Shown in pieces: positions 1-8,270 of a stretch of DNA of 64,000 nt. The notes beneath the pieces were generated by a model. That model did not search any database, was not told the DNA's origin, and saw only the letters and a list, made by a program, of their open reading frames with translations. The stretch spans positions 2,554,847 to 2,618,846 of the forward strand of contig NZ_KV440953.1 in assembly GCF_001636425.1 (NCBI RefSeq). Direction: 5' to 3'. Within the stretch, counting starts at the first letter, position 1; every line of letters begins with the position of its first letter. Made by a program: the position numbers and the translations under genes. This stretch comes from Heyndrickxia acidicola. Its GTDB lineage: Bacteria > Bacillota > Bacilli > Bacillales > Bacillaceae_C.

Positions 1-181
1 GGGTTAAAAGCTCGTTTCGTACTTTTTTTATATAATACTGATAGAATAACTTCGTTAAACCAGCTGGCCAATAGGAGCTGGAGCCAGACTATTAAAATTC
101 TCTGTTAAAACTGAACAAAAAGAGGCCTTAAAAAAAGCCTTTAATAAAGAATTTCATTCTTATCCAAAAGTCAGATTTACT

Positions 182-211
182 AAAAAAGCTTGGCCAAACC
201 AAGCTTTTTTA
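182..211 (-). terminator. Rho-independent terminator after mutY
   Basis: A-run, AAGCTTGG, loop, CCAAGCTT, T-run: a near-perfect hairpin with A/T runs on both sides, just past the mutY stop. It could work in both directions. Positions 1-181 hold no gene that I can support. Confidence 0.85.
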
Positions 212-217
212 AATCTT

Positions 218-1330
218 TTATGACGGCATTTCCAATTGAAGTGCTTGATAGGCTCTCCACATCTTTTGATGAGAGACTGGAAAGGCATACTCTGTTAATT
301 CATCCGGTGTAACAAGCTTCACGGTATCCGTTTCTTCCACGTCCCCCTGCAATGTACCCGCAAAAACTTCAATATTCCAGGTTAAGTGCGAAAATACATG
401 ATCAATACTTGTGAAAGAGCCTGTTTCAATCTTTGTATCTGCTTTATATTCATCTGATAAATAGCCTTTTAAAGTTGTTCGCGGCGAAATAATCGTGTTT
501 TTTTCCACATTGGGGAATTCCCACAGATTCGCTAAAAGGCCGTTTTGGGGACGCTTATGAATTAAAATTTTCCCCTCATCATTTTTTAGCACCCCTGCTA
601 TCAAATCCACATGTCTGGTTGATTTCTTTCTCGTTTTTACAGGCAGCTCTCCAGTCGTTCCTTCCTCAAACGCATGACAATGTTCGCGCACCGGGCACAG
701 CAGACAGGATGGTGATGTTGGCGTACAAATTAATGCCCCCAGCTCCATTAATGCCTGATTGAAATGAGAAGGATTTTCATGTGAAATAAGAGCACGTACT
801 GCTTCTTCAAAGACCTTTCTCACAGAAGGCTTGGCTATATCCTCCCAAATGGATAATATCCTCGACAGCACCCTCATTACATTTCCATCTACTGCAGGCT
901 CTGCTTTGCTATAAGCAATGCTTAAAATGGCTCCTGCGGTATAAGGACCTACCCCTTTAAGCCTGGAGATCTCGGCTGGTGAATCAGGAACCATCCCTCC
1001 ATAAAGTTCGCGGACTTCTTTCACTGCTGAATGGAGATTTCTGACACGTGAATAGTAGCCAAGACCCTCCCATGCCTTCAAAACGCTTTCCTCATCCGCA
1101 AGGGCAAGGTCATCAATTGTAGGGAACTTTTCCATAAATCGTTCAAAATAAGGAATCACTGTATCAACTCTTGTTTGCTGAAGCATAATTTCAGATACCC
1201 ACACCTTATAGGCATCTTTGTCCTTTCTCCATGGTAAGTCCCGCTGTTCCCTGCTGAACCATCCAATTAAATCGTTTTGAAAGGCTGTTATATTAAAATC
1301 CTGTAAATGGTTTAACGGTGTATTGGACAC
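218..1330 (-). CDS. mutY: A/G-specific adenine DNA glycosylase MutY
   Basis: Base-excision repair enzyme that removes adenine mispaired with 8-oxoguanine or guanine. Seen: the helix-hairpin-helix with [12 protein letters not shown] followed by the catalytic-Asp segment AVDGNV; a Cys-x6-Cys-x2-Cys-x5-Cys iron-sulfur cluster ([17 protein letters not shown]) near residue 205; and a NUDIX-like C-terminal domain from about residue 240 for 8-oxoG recognition. The length, 370 residues, fits the Bacillus family. The GTG at 1330 is preferred because GGAGG lies 7 nt upstream; an ATG two codons earlier would sit only 1 nt from GGAGG. The gene is convergent with nothing inside the window and divergent from yfhP, the same neighbour as in B. 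subtilis (yfhP-yfhQ). Confidence 0.95.
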   Translation of the reverse strand: MSNTPLNHLQDFNITAFQNDLIGWFSREQRDLPWRKDKDAYKVWVSEIMLQQTRVDTVIPYFERFMEKFPTIDDLALADEESVLKAWEGLGYYSRVRNLHSAVKEVRELYGGMVPDSPAEISRLKGVGPYTAGAILSIAYSKAEPAVDGNVMRVLSRILSIWEDIAKPSVRKVFEEAVRALISHENPSHFNQALMELGALICTPTSPSCLLCPVREHCHAFEEGTTGELPVKTRKKSTRHVDLIAGVLKNDEGKILIHKRPQNGLLANLWEFPNVEKNTIISPRTTLKGYLSDEYKADTKIETGSFTSIDHVFSHLTWNIEVFAGTLQGDVEETDTVKLVTPDELTEYAFPVSHQKMWRAYQALQLEMPS

Positions 1331-1884
1331 AAACATTCCTCCATATGTTAGAAGGCCTGTTTTTTTGGGAATAATATTTAGTATCCTTGAAATTGAACAT
1401 TTTAAAGAACCTATATGTCCTTTTATTTACAAGGATATGTTTTAAATTGATTCATCCCTTTTCTAAACAGGCTGAATATAAAAATTAAGTGGATACGAAA
1501 CTTTATTAATGTTAAAATCAAGGCGATTCCAGCCAGATAACAGAAATAAAAAAGTGTCGCGTTTATCACCTTATTACCATAACATGTTTTTAGTCGAAAA
1601 CAAGATAAATGCACTATTATACAAGGATTGTCATTCTCCTTAACAGGGAATCATTTAATAACCAGCATTCTTACAGTGAATAAATAATTTAGAATGGTCC
1701 TTTTCGCTTTATATAAGGCTGCTATTGCATTGCTGCTTTACATACAAAGAATAATTAGTATGTTGTCTGTGTTCGCGGCATTTTGACTCAAATAACAACA
1801 AAGTTTACAAAAAGAGCCTTACCTGAAATTGAAAATTCTTAAATAAGGATTAAATAGGGATGCTAAATAAGGGAGGAAACTACC
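1331..1884. other. Intergenic region mutY-yfhP
   Basis: This 554-bp divergent spacer must hold the promoters of mutY and yfhP. A 63-codon minus-strand reading frame at 1423-1614 has no ribosome binding site and a phenylalanine-rich, unconvincing composition. One RepA repeat lies at 1715-1821. I see nothing else. Confidence 0.5.
1715..1821. repeat. RepA dispersed repeat (copy 1)
   Basis: Starts AAGGCTGCTATTGCATTGCTGC and ends with CAACAAAGTTTACAAAAAGAGCCTT, so the ends are inverted. It shares blocks (TGCTGCTTTAC, TATGTTGTCTGTGTTCG, AACAAAGTTTAC) with the other RepA copies. It has no coding capacity and looks like a decayed MITE-like element. Confidence 0.6.
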
Positions 1885-2865
1885 TTGGATACAGGAACCC
1901 ATTTGGTTATGGGATTTGCATTAGGCGGCCTGGCAACGTTAGATCCTGTTATTGCTGACAGTACGGTGAATTTCCATGCTGTTCTCGCTGCAACTGTCAT
2001 TGGTTCGCAAATTCCAGATATTGATACCGTCTTAAAATTTAAAAACAATGCAGTTTATATAAGAAATCATCGAGGGGTCACTCACTCCGTACCTGCAGTG
2101 CTTTTATGGCCAATCTTAATCTCAATCTTTATTCATTTGATTGTGCCGGAAGCAAACTTTGCCCATCTATGGATGTGGTCTTTTATCGCAGTATTTTTAC
2201 ATGTCTTTGTTGATATTTTTAATGCTTATGGAACACAGGCTCTCCGCCCTTTTTCCTCCAGGTGGGTGGCATTGGGTGTAATTAATACCTTTGACCCTTA
2301 CATCTTCAGCATCCATGTTGTAGGACTGTTTTTGTGGATTGAGGGCGCAAATCCCGGAATTACCTTCTTGGTCATGTACTTCATTATTTTCTTATATTAT
2401 CTGTCCCGTTTTTATTTTCAATCAAAAATACGGCTGTCAGTACTGGAGATTATTCCTGAGGCAGAAACCATAATCATTGCACCGACGATGCGATATTCCC
2501 ACTGGAGAATTGCAGTTACGTCAAAAGATACTTTTTACGTTGGAAGGGGCTATAAAGAATCTGTTACGATTTTGGATACCTTTAAGCGAAAGCCCGTTCC
2601 GAACACCCCTATTTTTCAAGCAGCAAAAAAAGACAAAAATATTTCAGCTTTTTTATCCTTCTCCCCTGTTTACCGATGGGAAGTAAATGAACGGAAGGAT
2701 GGGTATGAAGTACGATTTATTGATTTGCGCTATCGAAGCAACGGCCATTACCCATTTGTCGCTGTAGTCAATTTGAATGAGGATTTAACTATAACCGGCT
2801 CTTACACAGGCTGGATCTATAATTCCGATAAGCTGAAGAAAAAACTTGACGTTGCACCGCGTTAA
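1885..2865 (+). CDS. yfhP: YfhP-type membrane-bound metal-dependent hydrolase
   Basis: A 326-residue membrane protein of the YdjM/YfhP family (LexA-binding, inner-membrane-associated putative hydrolase family). Seen: an N-terminal segment MDTGTHLVMGFALGGLATLD and a metal-ligand-like pattern with Asp at IPDIDTVLKF, the RNHRGVTHS histidine motif near residue 62 and FVDIFNAYGTQ near 115, four to five hydrophobic segments, then a soluble C-terminal half. The start is TTG with GGGAGG 8 nt upstream. In B. subtilis yfhP sits beside mutY as here. The substrate is unknown; repression of the neighbouring yfhO/csbB region has been proposed for the B. subtilis protein, so hydrolase activity is only a family inference. 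Confidence 0.85.
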   Translation: MDTGTHLVMGFALGGLATLDPVIADSTVNFHAVLAATVIGSQIPDIDTVLKFKNNAVYIRNHRGVTHSVPAVLLWPILISIFIHLIVPEANFAHLWMWSFIAVFLHVFVDIFNAYGTQALRPFSSRWVALGVINTFDPYIFSIHVVGLFLWIEGANPGITFLVMYFIIFLYYLSRFYFQSKIRLSVLEIIPEAETIIIAPTMRYSHWRIAVTSKDTFYVGRGYKESVTILDTFKRKPVPNTPIFQAAKKDKNISAFLSFSPVYRWEVNERKDGYEVRFIDLRYRSNGHYPFVAVVNLNEDLTITGSYTGWIYNSDKLKKKLDVAPR

Positions 2866-2992
2866 TTCTGCCAAATCGTCCAAAAACTGTACGGGTAGAA
2901 TTTCGCCCTAAATGCAAATACTATTTTTACGCGGAAAGGTGTCAATGCAACCGCCTTTTCGCGATATGGATAAACTTTTAGGAGGTTTCTTC

Positions 2993-3166
2993 ATGAGGAA
3001 CAAAGCTAAGGGCTTTCCATATGGGAACGATAACAAGTTTGAAGGCGAGCCGCGTGCAAAAGCAGAGTATGCATCCAAACGGGCAGATGGTTCCATCAAT
3101 ACCCATCCTCAGGAACGCATGAGAGCATCCAGCCAGCGTGATCAAGATTCGGCAGATCTTTTTTAA
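2993..3166 (+). CDS. sspK: Small acid-soluble spore protein K
   Basis: A 57-residue protein starting [20 protein letters not shown] and containing [20 protein letters not shown], which matches the minor SASP SspK made in the forespore. The start at 2993 has AGGAGG 7 nt upstream; an earlier in-frame ATG has no such site. The tail ([11 protein letters not shown]) is slightly longer than the B. subtilis protein. A sigma-G promoter is expected upstream but I did not locate it with confidence. It is followed within 50 bp by another small gene. Confidence 0.93.
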   Translation: MRNKAKGFPYGNDNKFEGEPRAKAEYASKRADGSINTHPQERMRASSQRDQDSADLF

Positions 3167-3212
3167 GTATTTTCCGAAGAACTTACACACTTGATGGAAA
3201 GGGGCTTTTGCA

Positions 3213-3368
3213 ATGGGCAGAGAGCAAAACACTCACTTAAACAGAAGTGCCAGTCCTTTTAACAGGGGATGGTACAGGCCAAAGCACGGGTATTCACAGG
3301 CAAATGGCCAAACAACCCAGACACAAAACTTGATTATCCTCAAGCGTCAAACACGAAAACAAGCGTAA
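3213..3368 (+). CDS. YpzG-like small protein
   Basis: A 51-residue ORF below the usual length cut-off, starting MGREQNTHLNRSASPFNRGW and ending ...TQNLIILKRQTRKQA. The FNRGWYRPKH...SQANGQTTQTQ pattern resembles the short YpzG-like family of Bacillaceae, whose function is unknown. A GAAAGGGG ribosome binding site lies 8 nt before the ATG and a terminator follows 10 nt after the stop, so it is very likely translated and probably co-transcribed with sspK. The family name is from memory of the motif. Confidence 0.65.
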   Translation: MGREQNTHLNRSASPFNRGWYRPKHGYSQANGQTTQTQNLIILKRQTRKQA

Positions 3369-3377
3369 AAGGGTTAG

Positions 3378-3412
3378 AAAAGGAATCGGACATTTCTCCG
3401 GTTCCTTTTTCT
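3378..3412 (+). terminator. Terminator of sspK unit
   Basis: AAAGGAATCGGA-loop-TCCGGTTCCTTTTT: stem with T-run directly after the YpzG-like gene. Confidence 0.85.
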
Positions 3413-3607
3413 ATTTTTCTGTACAAACTCAAATAATCGAATTATTCTTAATTTAAATACTCCATAGAATTTTTAGACATTATCAAAAAGTGTTTGATCA
3501 TAGGAAATGATTTTACAAAGAGGAGGATTCGAAATCTAATGCCCTTGAACGAGGAGTATCAGGGGATACATACACAGATAAATAAAAAACCAAAGGAGCG
3601 TAATAGT

Positions 3608-4249
3608 ATGGAATTTCCTGAATTTCATTTAAACAGAATCCTTTTAAAGGAGATTACTCTGAAGGACTCAAAAGCCTACTTCAATATAATGAAACTGGAT
3701 GCTGTAACTCAGTTTTATGGAATGGAAAGTTTAAAAACAGAAGAAGAAGCTGCTGCACTCATTCAATCGCTCGCTGAATTATACGAAGCAAATCGGGCCA
3801 TACGCTTTGGTATCTTTTTAAAAGAAACGAATGAATTTATAGGTACTGCTGGATTGAATAATCTGCAATTGAAAAATAAAAGGGCAGAAATCGGCTATGA
3901 ACTCCATCCTGATTATTGGAGAAAAGGATATACATCAGAAGCAGTAAAAGCCATTTTGCAATACGCTTTTTCGGATTTAGATTTATATCGGATTGGCGCT
4001 GTGACCTTTCCGGAAAACAATGCTTCACAATCTCTTCTCATCCGCCTTGGTTTTCAACAGGAAGGACTTTTAAGGGGATACCTTTATCAGCATAATCGTT
4101 CAAATGATGCCCTCATCTTTTCACTTTTACAGCCAGAGTGGAAAAAAATAATCAAATGGAACCAAGATAAGTGGAGTTGTAAAAATCATGCCATTCGGTC
4201 TCTGTTTTCCTCGAATACGCTAATCAGTAAACAACACAAAGCAGAATAG
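3608..4249 (+). CDS. GNAT family N-acetyltransferase (RimJ/RimL-like)
   Basis: A 213-residue acetyl-CoA-dependent acetyltransferase. Seen: motif A region YELHPDYWRKGYTSEAVKAI, with the (Q/R)xxGx(G/A)-like WRKGYTSE for CoA binding around residue 110, and the C-terminal NNASQSLLIRLGFQQEG segment typical of RimJ/RimL relatives such as YdaF or YjcK. The start at 3608 has AAAGGAG 9 nt upstream; the longer reading frame from 3494 has no site. The last 30 residues (after LLQPEWKKI) extend beyond the usual family end, rich in Lys and Ser, and the stop lies inside the terminator stem. The substrate cannot be told. Confidence 0.85.
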   Translation: MEFPEFHLNRILLKEITLKDSKAYFNIMKLDAVTQFYGMESLKTEEEAAALIQSLAELYEANRAIRFGIFLKETNEFIGTAGLNNLQLKNKRAEIGYELHPDYWRKGYTSEAVKAILQYAFSDLDLYRIGAVTFPENNASQSLLIRLGFQQEGLLRGYLYQHNRSNDALIFSLLQPEWKKIIKWNQDKWSCKNHAIRSLFSSNTLISKQHKAE

Positions 4250-4279
4250 AGGATTCCCCCCTCCATGCTTTGTGTTGTT
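4231..4279 (+). terminator. Terminator overlapping the GNAT stop codon
   Basis: AACACAAAGCA...TGCTTTGTGTT arms of 11 bp enclose about 24 nt, with the stop codon in the loop side. The T-run is weak. Confidence 0.55.
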
Positions 4280-4312
4280 AAACAATCTTTACCAAGTTTT
4301 TATCTAATAAAA

Positions 4313-4416
4313 AGGCTTAATGGACACTGTTGTTTTTTAGCTCATTCGTATGAAACGGCCGTTTCACACGAATGAGCTAAAAAACGAGCAGTTATCAACA
4401 CTAAAATTTAACACAA
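4313..4416 (-). repeat. RepB palindromic element (copy 1)
   Basis: Short form of RepB in minus orientation. AGGCTTAATGGACACTGTTG at one end and GTTATCAACACTAAAATTTAACAC at the other flank one long palindrome (4333-4384) in which TTTTTTAGCTCATTCG and its complement enclose GAAACGGCCGTTTC. It lies between two convergent genes. Confidence 0.75.
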
Positions 4417-4477
4417 TTAATAAAAAATAATTTTCACACTGTCAGCAATGACTGCCTTTTATTTCTGGCTTATCTGG

Positions 4478-4801
4478 TTATGTTAATTTTATAAGCATCG
4501 ATATCGGCAAAGCTTCCTGGTTTTGTCCGCCGGTCATTCTGTAGCCCCAGGCAAAAACACCATCGATATAATCAATTTTAAAGTATGCTCCTGGGTCCCC
4601 TTTTATCCGATACACTTCATCAGCATGAAAATCATCCGGATTAAGCAGGTATGATTTTGCCATAATAATTTTTCTTTCAAGCACTGCATACTCATTCACA
4701 ATGCCCAGTTGTTCCGCCTTGCGGGCTTTTTCAGTTAAACCTGCAATTTCTCGTGTTAATTCATATTCCGACATTTCACTATATCTTTTTTCTCTTTCCA
4801 T
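4478..4801 (-). CDS. yfhH: YfhH family protein
   Basis: A 107-residue cytoplasmic protein matching YfhH (DUF1811 family): N-terminal helical part MEREKRYSEMSEYELTREI, then a small beta domain with FHADEVYRIKGDPGAYFKID and GYRMTGGQNQEALPISML. It has a ribosome binding site (CAAGGTGGTGTC) 6-8 nt before the ATG. In B. subtilis yfhH is divergent from recX; here an SDR gene and a RepD repeat are inserted between them. The molecular function is unknown. Confidence 0.9.
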   Translation of the reverse strand: MEREKRYSEMSEYELTREIAGLTEKARKAEQLGIVNEYAVLERKIIMAKSYLLNPDDFHADEVYRIKGDPGAYFKIDYIDGVFAWGYRMTGGQNQEALPISMLIKLT

Positions 4802-4849
4802 TTTGACACCACCTTGTCCTCTTCTAGTATAATGAACTCTGCGGTAATA

Positions 4850-5015
4850 GAAAAGCGGAAAGCGCCCGATTACCGGCGACCAGCATAAGACAGCCTGGCT
4901 GGAAGGTTCGGTCTTTAACCTTCTGGCCAGGCTGGCTTATGACCTAGAGCCGGTGGCGCTTGGAGCTGGACAGAGAAAAGTGGAAGATGCCGTTTAGCGG
5001 CGGACAGACTGGGCG
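4850..5015. repeat. RepD dispersed repeat (copy 1)
   Basis: Begins AAAAGCGGAAAGCGCCCGAT, contains a long imperfect hairpin (GCATAAGACAGCCTGGC... with GCCAGGCTGGCTTATG...) and the GGAGCTGGACAGAG end typical of this family, then a second partial unit (AAAAGTGGAAGATGCCG). It is non-coding. Confidence 0.7.
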
Positions 5016-5077
5016 AGTTTGAAAAATCACGGAAAATTAAAACAGTAAAAACGACTTAACTAAAGGAGTTTAACACG

Positions 5078-5758
5078 ATGAAGACAGCAATTGTAACAGG
5101 CGCAGGAACAGGTCTGGGAGCTGAACTGGCAAAGCTTTATGCAAAGGAAGGCTTCTTTGTCTATCTTATAGGGAGAACGAAGTCAAGCCTCGACACTGTA
5201 TGTGAGGAAATAAAAACAGAAAATACAGGCTCTGCAGCAGCTGTTTCTCTTGATATCAGAGATATGACAGCGATTGAAAATTTTGTAAAGTCGATTCCTC
5301 AGGACCATGATGTTACCCTTCTTATTAATAACGCAGGAGCAGGCCGCTTTGGCCCTTTTCTGGAATCAAAGGAAGAGGATTTAACACTCTTGTTTGAAAC
5401 CAACACTTTCGGAACCATTTACATGACGAAAGCAATTCTCCCTATTATGCAGAAGAATAACAAAGGAACCATACTTAATATTATCTCTACAGCTGGACTG
5501 CGAGGGAAAAAAAATGAATCCCTTTACGCGGCGAGTAAATTTGCTGTAAGAGGCTTTACAGAAAGCCTGAAAAAAGAACTAGAAGAAACAGATTTACGGA
5601 TAATCCCTGCTTATATGGGCGGAATGGACACTCCTTTTTGGGATACAAATGATCACATCTCAGACAAAAGCCGTCTTCGTTCACCATCAGAAGTTGCCCA
5701 ATTAATATATGAGCAAAGTCAAGTGACGGATGAAATAGTCATTGAATCGAAAAAATGA
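5078..5758 (+). CDS. Short-chain dehydrogenase/reductase (classical SDR)
   Basis: A 226-residue NAD(P)-dependent oxidoreductase. Seen: the Rossmann motif TGAGTGLG at residues 7-14, NNAGAG near residue 87, catalytic Ser in IISTAGLRG near 134 and the YAASK catalytic Tyr/Lys pair near 148. AAAGGAG lies 9 nt before the ATG. It is somewhat shorter than FabG-type enzymes and ends soon after the substrate loop. Its position replaces yfhF of B. subtilis but the protein is not a YfhF/SulA-type epimerase. The substrate is unknown. Confidence 0.9.
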   Translation: MKTAIVTGAGTGLGAELAKLYAKEGFFVYLIGRTKSSLDTVCEEIKTENTGSAAAVSLDIRDMTAIENFVKSIPQDHDVTLLINNAGAGRFGPFLESKEEDLTLLFETNTFGTIYMTKAILPIMQKNNKGTILNIISTAGLRGKKNESLYAASKFAVRGFTESLKKELEETDLRIIPAYMGGMDTPFWDTNDHISDKSRLRSPSEVAQLIYEQSQVTDEIVIESKK

Positions 5759-5937
5759 GAGGATGTCTACTGCTGAATGAGAATAAGACAATCTGGTCAG
5801 GGAAAAACAGACGTAAGGGGAAGTAAAATTTGATATGGAAGCTGCGAAGTGTATAAATGGGATGTCCGGTAGCCTTTTAGCCTCGATATTGGATGCCTTA
5901 CCAGAGCCTTTGCATGATCAGCAATGGCTCTGGGGAT

Positions 5938-6753
5938 TTAATCTACCTCCCGGTCATCCACCTGAGCATTTTCTTCAATAAAACGTTCGATCAATTCAAT
6001 AGGGAAGCCTTTGCGATAAAGAGCTTGTTTCATTTTCTGTGCATACTCAAAGCCCTCGAACTTTTGAAATCGGCGATGAGCCTTTCTCCCCTGTTCCATT
6101 ATAGCCTCCCATTGTTCATCCTCTCCTTTTTCATATGCTGCCTCTTCAAGGACAATGTTTATGGTATGATGCATAAAGCCCTTGCGTACAAGCACCTGTT
6201 CCATTTTTTGCTGAACCATTTTTTCAGCAAGCTTTCGATTTTGCTTTATCGTTTTTACTGCAAGAGCCATTGCATTCTCTACTTGCAGTTCGTTTGAATA
6301 TTCTTCTAGTGCAAGCTCAATTTCATGCACATTTATCCCTTTTGCCTGCAGTTCCTGTTTAAGGATAACCGGTCCCTTTTTAGCGGTATTCATTTGAGTA
6401 CGGACATATGCTTTTGCAAATTCCAAGTCATTTAAATAGTTTCGTTTGAATAACTTGTGAATAACCTCTTGAATAATGGCTTCATCCAGTTCACTTTTCT
6501 TTAAGTAATCCCGCACTTCCTTCTCTGACCTCATACGAAAGGAAAGAAATTGAATAGCACTGTTTACCCCTTTGCGGATATCATCCTGGTATTCAATTTC
6601 TGTTAAATCCAGGGCACTTAATTCTTTCCCTTTTGACAATTGAAATCTTGCCAGTACATCGGCATCCACACTAAATGCATACTTTTCATCGATAAAAAGA
6701 TTAAAACGTTCTGTATTAGTTTTCTGAGCAGAAATTTTGGTTATGATCGGCAT
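5938..6753 (-). CDS. recX: Recombination regulator RecX
   Basis: A 271-residue modulator of RecA filaments. The helical three-helix repeats are visible: SFRMRSEKEVRDYLKKSELDE, ...LNDLEFAKAYVRTQ with the KKGPVILKQELQAKG motif, and a later ALYRKGFPIELIERFI unit. The length agrees with Gram-positive RecX. The start at 6753 is chosen because AGGGGGAAGGTGAA precedes it; the upstream ATG six codons earlier overlaps that site. It is convergent with the SDR gene; yfhE and yfhD lie divergently upstream, as in B. subtilis (yfhD-yfhE-yfhF-recX). Confidence 0.95.
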   Translation of the reverse strand: MPIITKISAQKTNTERFNLFIDEKYAFSVDADVLARFQLSKGKELSALDLTEIEYQDDIRKGVNSAIQFLSFRMRSEKEVRDYLKKSELDEAIIQEVIHKLFKRNYLNDLEFAKAYVRTQMNTAKKGPVILKQELQAKGINVHEIELALEEYSNELQVENAMALAVKTIKQNRKLAEKMVQQKMEQVLVRKGFMHHTINIVLEEAAYEKGEDEQWEAIMEQGRKAHRRFQKFEGFEYAQKMKQALYRKGFPIELIERFIEENAQVDDREVD

Positions 6754-6839
6754 TTCACCTTCCCCCTTCATTCTCTATTTTAACATGAATGGTTCTTATT
6801 AATGCTTCCTTTAGCTTCATTAACAGCCAGGTTGTAAAA

Positions 6840-7003
6840 ATAATGTTTCCACATAGATTGTTGCTTTACGTACAAAGTGGAATTCCATATATTATCTGTC
6901 TTCGTGGCATCTTGTCGCAACTAGTCACGAGCTATTACTGAACCTGGATTTTCAATCATTTTTCAGTGTGTCATATATCAACAAAGGTTACGAAAAGATC
7001 CTT
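6840..7003. repeat. RepA dispersed repeat (copy 2, degenerate)
   Basis: Contains CACATAGATTGTTGCTTTACGTAC, a TATTATCTGTCTTCGTGGCATCTTG block and the ATCAACAAAGGTTACGAAAAGATCCTTT end. It fits the RepA pattern but the outer left end is eroded. Confidence 0.6.
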
Positions 7004-7098
7004 TATAAAAAGAAGCTCTATTTTAGGCTTTTTTAAAGTATTTTTCACTTTCCATAGGAAATACTAGAAGATGAATCTGTGCTGAAAGGATGATAGAA

Positions 7099-7221
7099 AT
7101 GCCAAAAGACAAAAGAGTAAAAAGTAAAAGCAACTTAACTGCTATGCAATCCGTTACATATTCCCATGAGTTTAAAAAAGCTGACCGTGCAGGCGGGTAC
7201 GCTGACGATTATCGCAAATAA
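7099..7221 (+). CDS. yfhE: YfhE family small protein
   Basis: A 40-residue ORF starting MPKDKRVKSKSNLTAMQS and ending HEFKKADRAGGYADDYRK. The EF(K)KADRAGG(Y/F) pattern matches YfhE. AAAGGATGATAG precedes the ATG. A basic, unstructured small protein of unknown role, next to yfhD as in B. subtilis. Confidence 0.85.
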   Translation: MPKDKRVKSKSNLTAMQSVTYSHEFKKADRAGGYADDYRK

Positions 7222-7310
7222 TTACCTGTTTGAAAATTCCCTTTCAAGAGTACTCTATTAGTGCGGACCGATTACAGGTTATCGCACTATACTTGAAAGG
7301 GGTTTTTCCT

Positions 7311-7469
7311 TTGGCAAAAGATAAACGAAGCCTTCCTCAAGTACCCAAGAACTTAAAGTCGGACGGACGGGATGTAGAATACTCCCAGGAGCTGGCCGAT
7401 CACGATGACCTCGAAGCCCAGGCTCGCTCTGAAGCCGCAGATAAACGCGCTAAAAAAAGAAAACAATAG
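7311..7469 (+). CDS. yfhD: YfhD family small protein
   Basis: A 52-residue protein: LAKDKRSLPQVPKNLKSDGR ... ARSEAADKRAKKRKQ, which matches YfhD. The start is TTG at 7311 with GAAAGGGG 8 nt upstream; the longer frame opening at 7230 overlaps this spacer and has no ribosome binding site. It is highly charged with a lysine-rich end. Function unknown. Confidence 0.85.
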   Translation: MAKDKRSLPQVPKNLKSDGRDVEYSQELADHDDLEAQARSEAADKRAKKRKQ

Positions 7470-7517
7470 TGTCTGTATGAATCTTTTGGAACAGTGTACT
7501 AAAAACGGTATAAAGAG

Positions 7518-7556
7518 TCGCCCCTGAATTCTGTTTTCAGGGGCGTTTCTTTTTTA
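7518..7556 (+). terminator. Terminator of yfhE-yfhD
   Basis: CGCCCCTGAA-TTCTGTT-TTCAGGGGCG followed by TTTCTTTTTT: a strong GC stem and T-run 50 bp after yfhD. Confidence 0.95.
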
Positions 7557-7606
7557 AAATGCCTCTGTTATTAAAGAACACTGTTAATTGTAAACCTATG
7601 TTGATT

Positions 7607-7735
7607 GGAAGAGTGAATACACGAGACTGCTGCTTAGAAAAGCGTATTAGAGGAGACCCCGCAGAATAATGCGACCAGGAAGCTCGTGGAAAGCGAATTC
7701 CTTCAGTAGAAATCAACCCAGCAGAATGAACAGAT
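7607..7735 (+). repeat. RepC dispersed repeat (copy 1, degenerate)
   Basis: Reads GATTGGAAGAGTGAATACACGAGAC..., GGAGACCCCGCAGAATAATG..., then GAAATCAACCCAGCAGAATGA, which aligns with the copy at 26703-26843. Several substitutions mark it as an old copy. Confidence 0.6.
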
Positions 7736-7933
7736 CATAGAAAATAAGAAATTTACCAATGTAGTCTCTTTCTAGCTTCAGCATCATTTCCTACTGCTAT
7801 ATCAACCAATTTCCCTATAATTAGGACATGGGACTTTTAAAATCAAGATAAATTTCTATGGTAGAAATTGATAATTTGCGACAAAAACTTGTAAATTTCA
7901 TTAGTTTTTGTTTATAAAGGTGCGTTTTGAAAT

Positions 7934-8101
7934 GGTGGATAAGTCGCACGTTTCACTTGTTAATACTGTGTATAACTAATCAAAACCAAGGGATTTAACC
8001 ACCAAAACTGTTGATAACTATGTGGATACTGTTATTAACATCAATTTAGAAAAGTCTATTTGTTCAAATTTTTAAAAATTGGTCGTTTTATTTGTGGATA
8101 A
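7934..8101 (+). promoter_or_regulatory. Cluster of DnaA-box-like 9-mers
   Basis: Five same-orientation matches to TGTGNATAA within 168 bp: GGTGGATAA 7934-7942, TGTGTATAA 7967-7975 (perfect), TGTTGATAA 8009-8017, TGTGGATAC 8021-8029 and TGTGGATAA 8093-8101 (perfect). The surroundings are very AT-rich. Just upstream (7871-7915) ACAAAAAC and GTTTTTGT form a hairpin. Binding of DnaA is an inference from sequence only. Confidence 0.5.
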
Positions 8102-8270
8102 GTATTTGTCGAAAGCAAATGAAATATTTATTTGAATCTTCGTCTTTTTCCTTTCATTCGCCAATTATTTTAAACTTATTTTTCGGACTATTTGCCTACT
8201 TGAAACTTATTCCACTTTTTAAAAAATTTAATTATAATAAAAGGGCAGTCTATATTAGGGAGCTAGTATT

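Noticed and set aside
1423..1614. 63-codon minus-strand ORF between mutY and yfhP
   Set aside because: No ribosome binding site; hydrophobic content explained by AT-rich sequence.
7870..8101. Chromosomal or plasmid replication origin
   Set aside because: DnaA-like boxes and AT-rich DNA are present, but there is no dnaA, dnaN or rep gene; neighbours are yfhD and a regulator. Kept only as a DnaA-box cluster.
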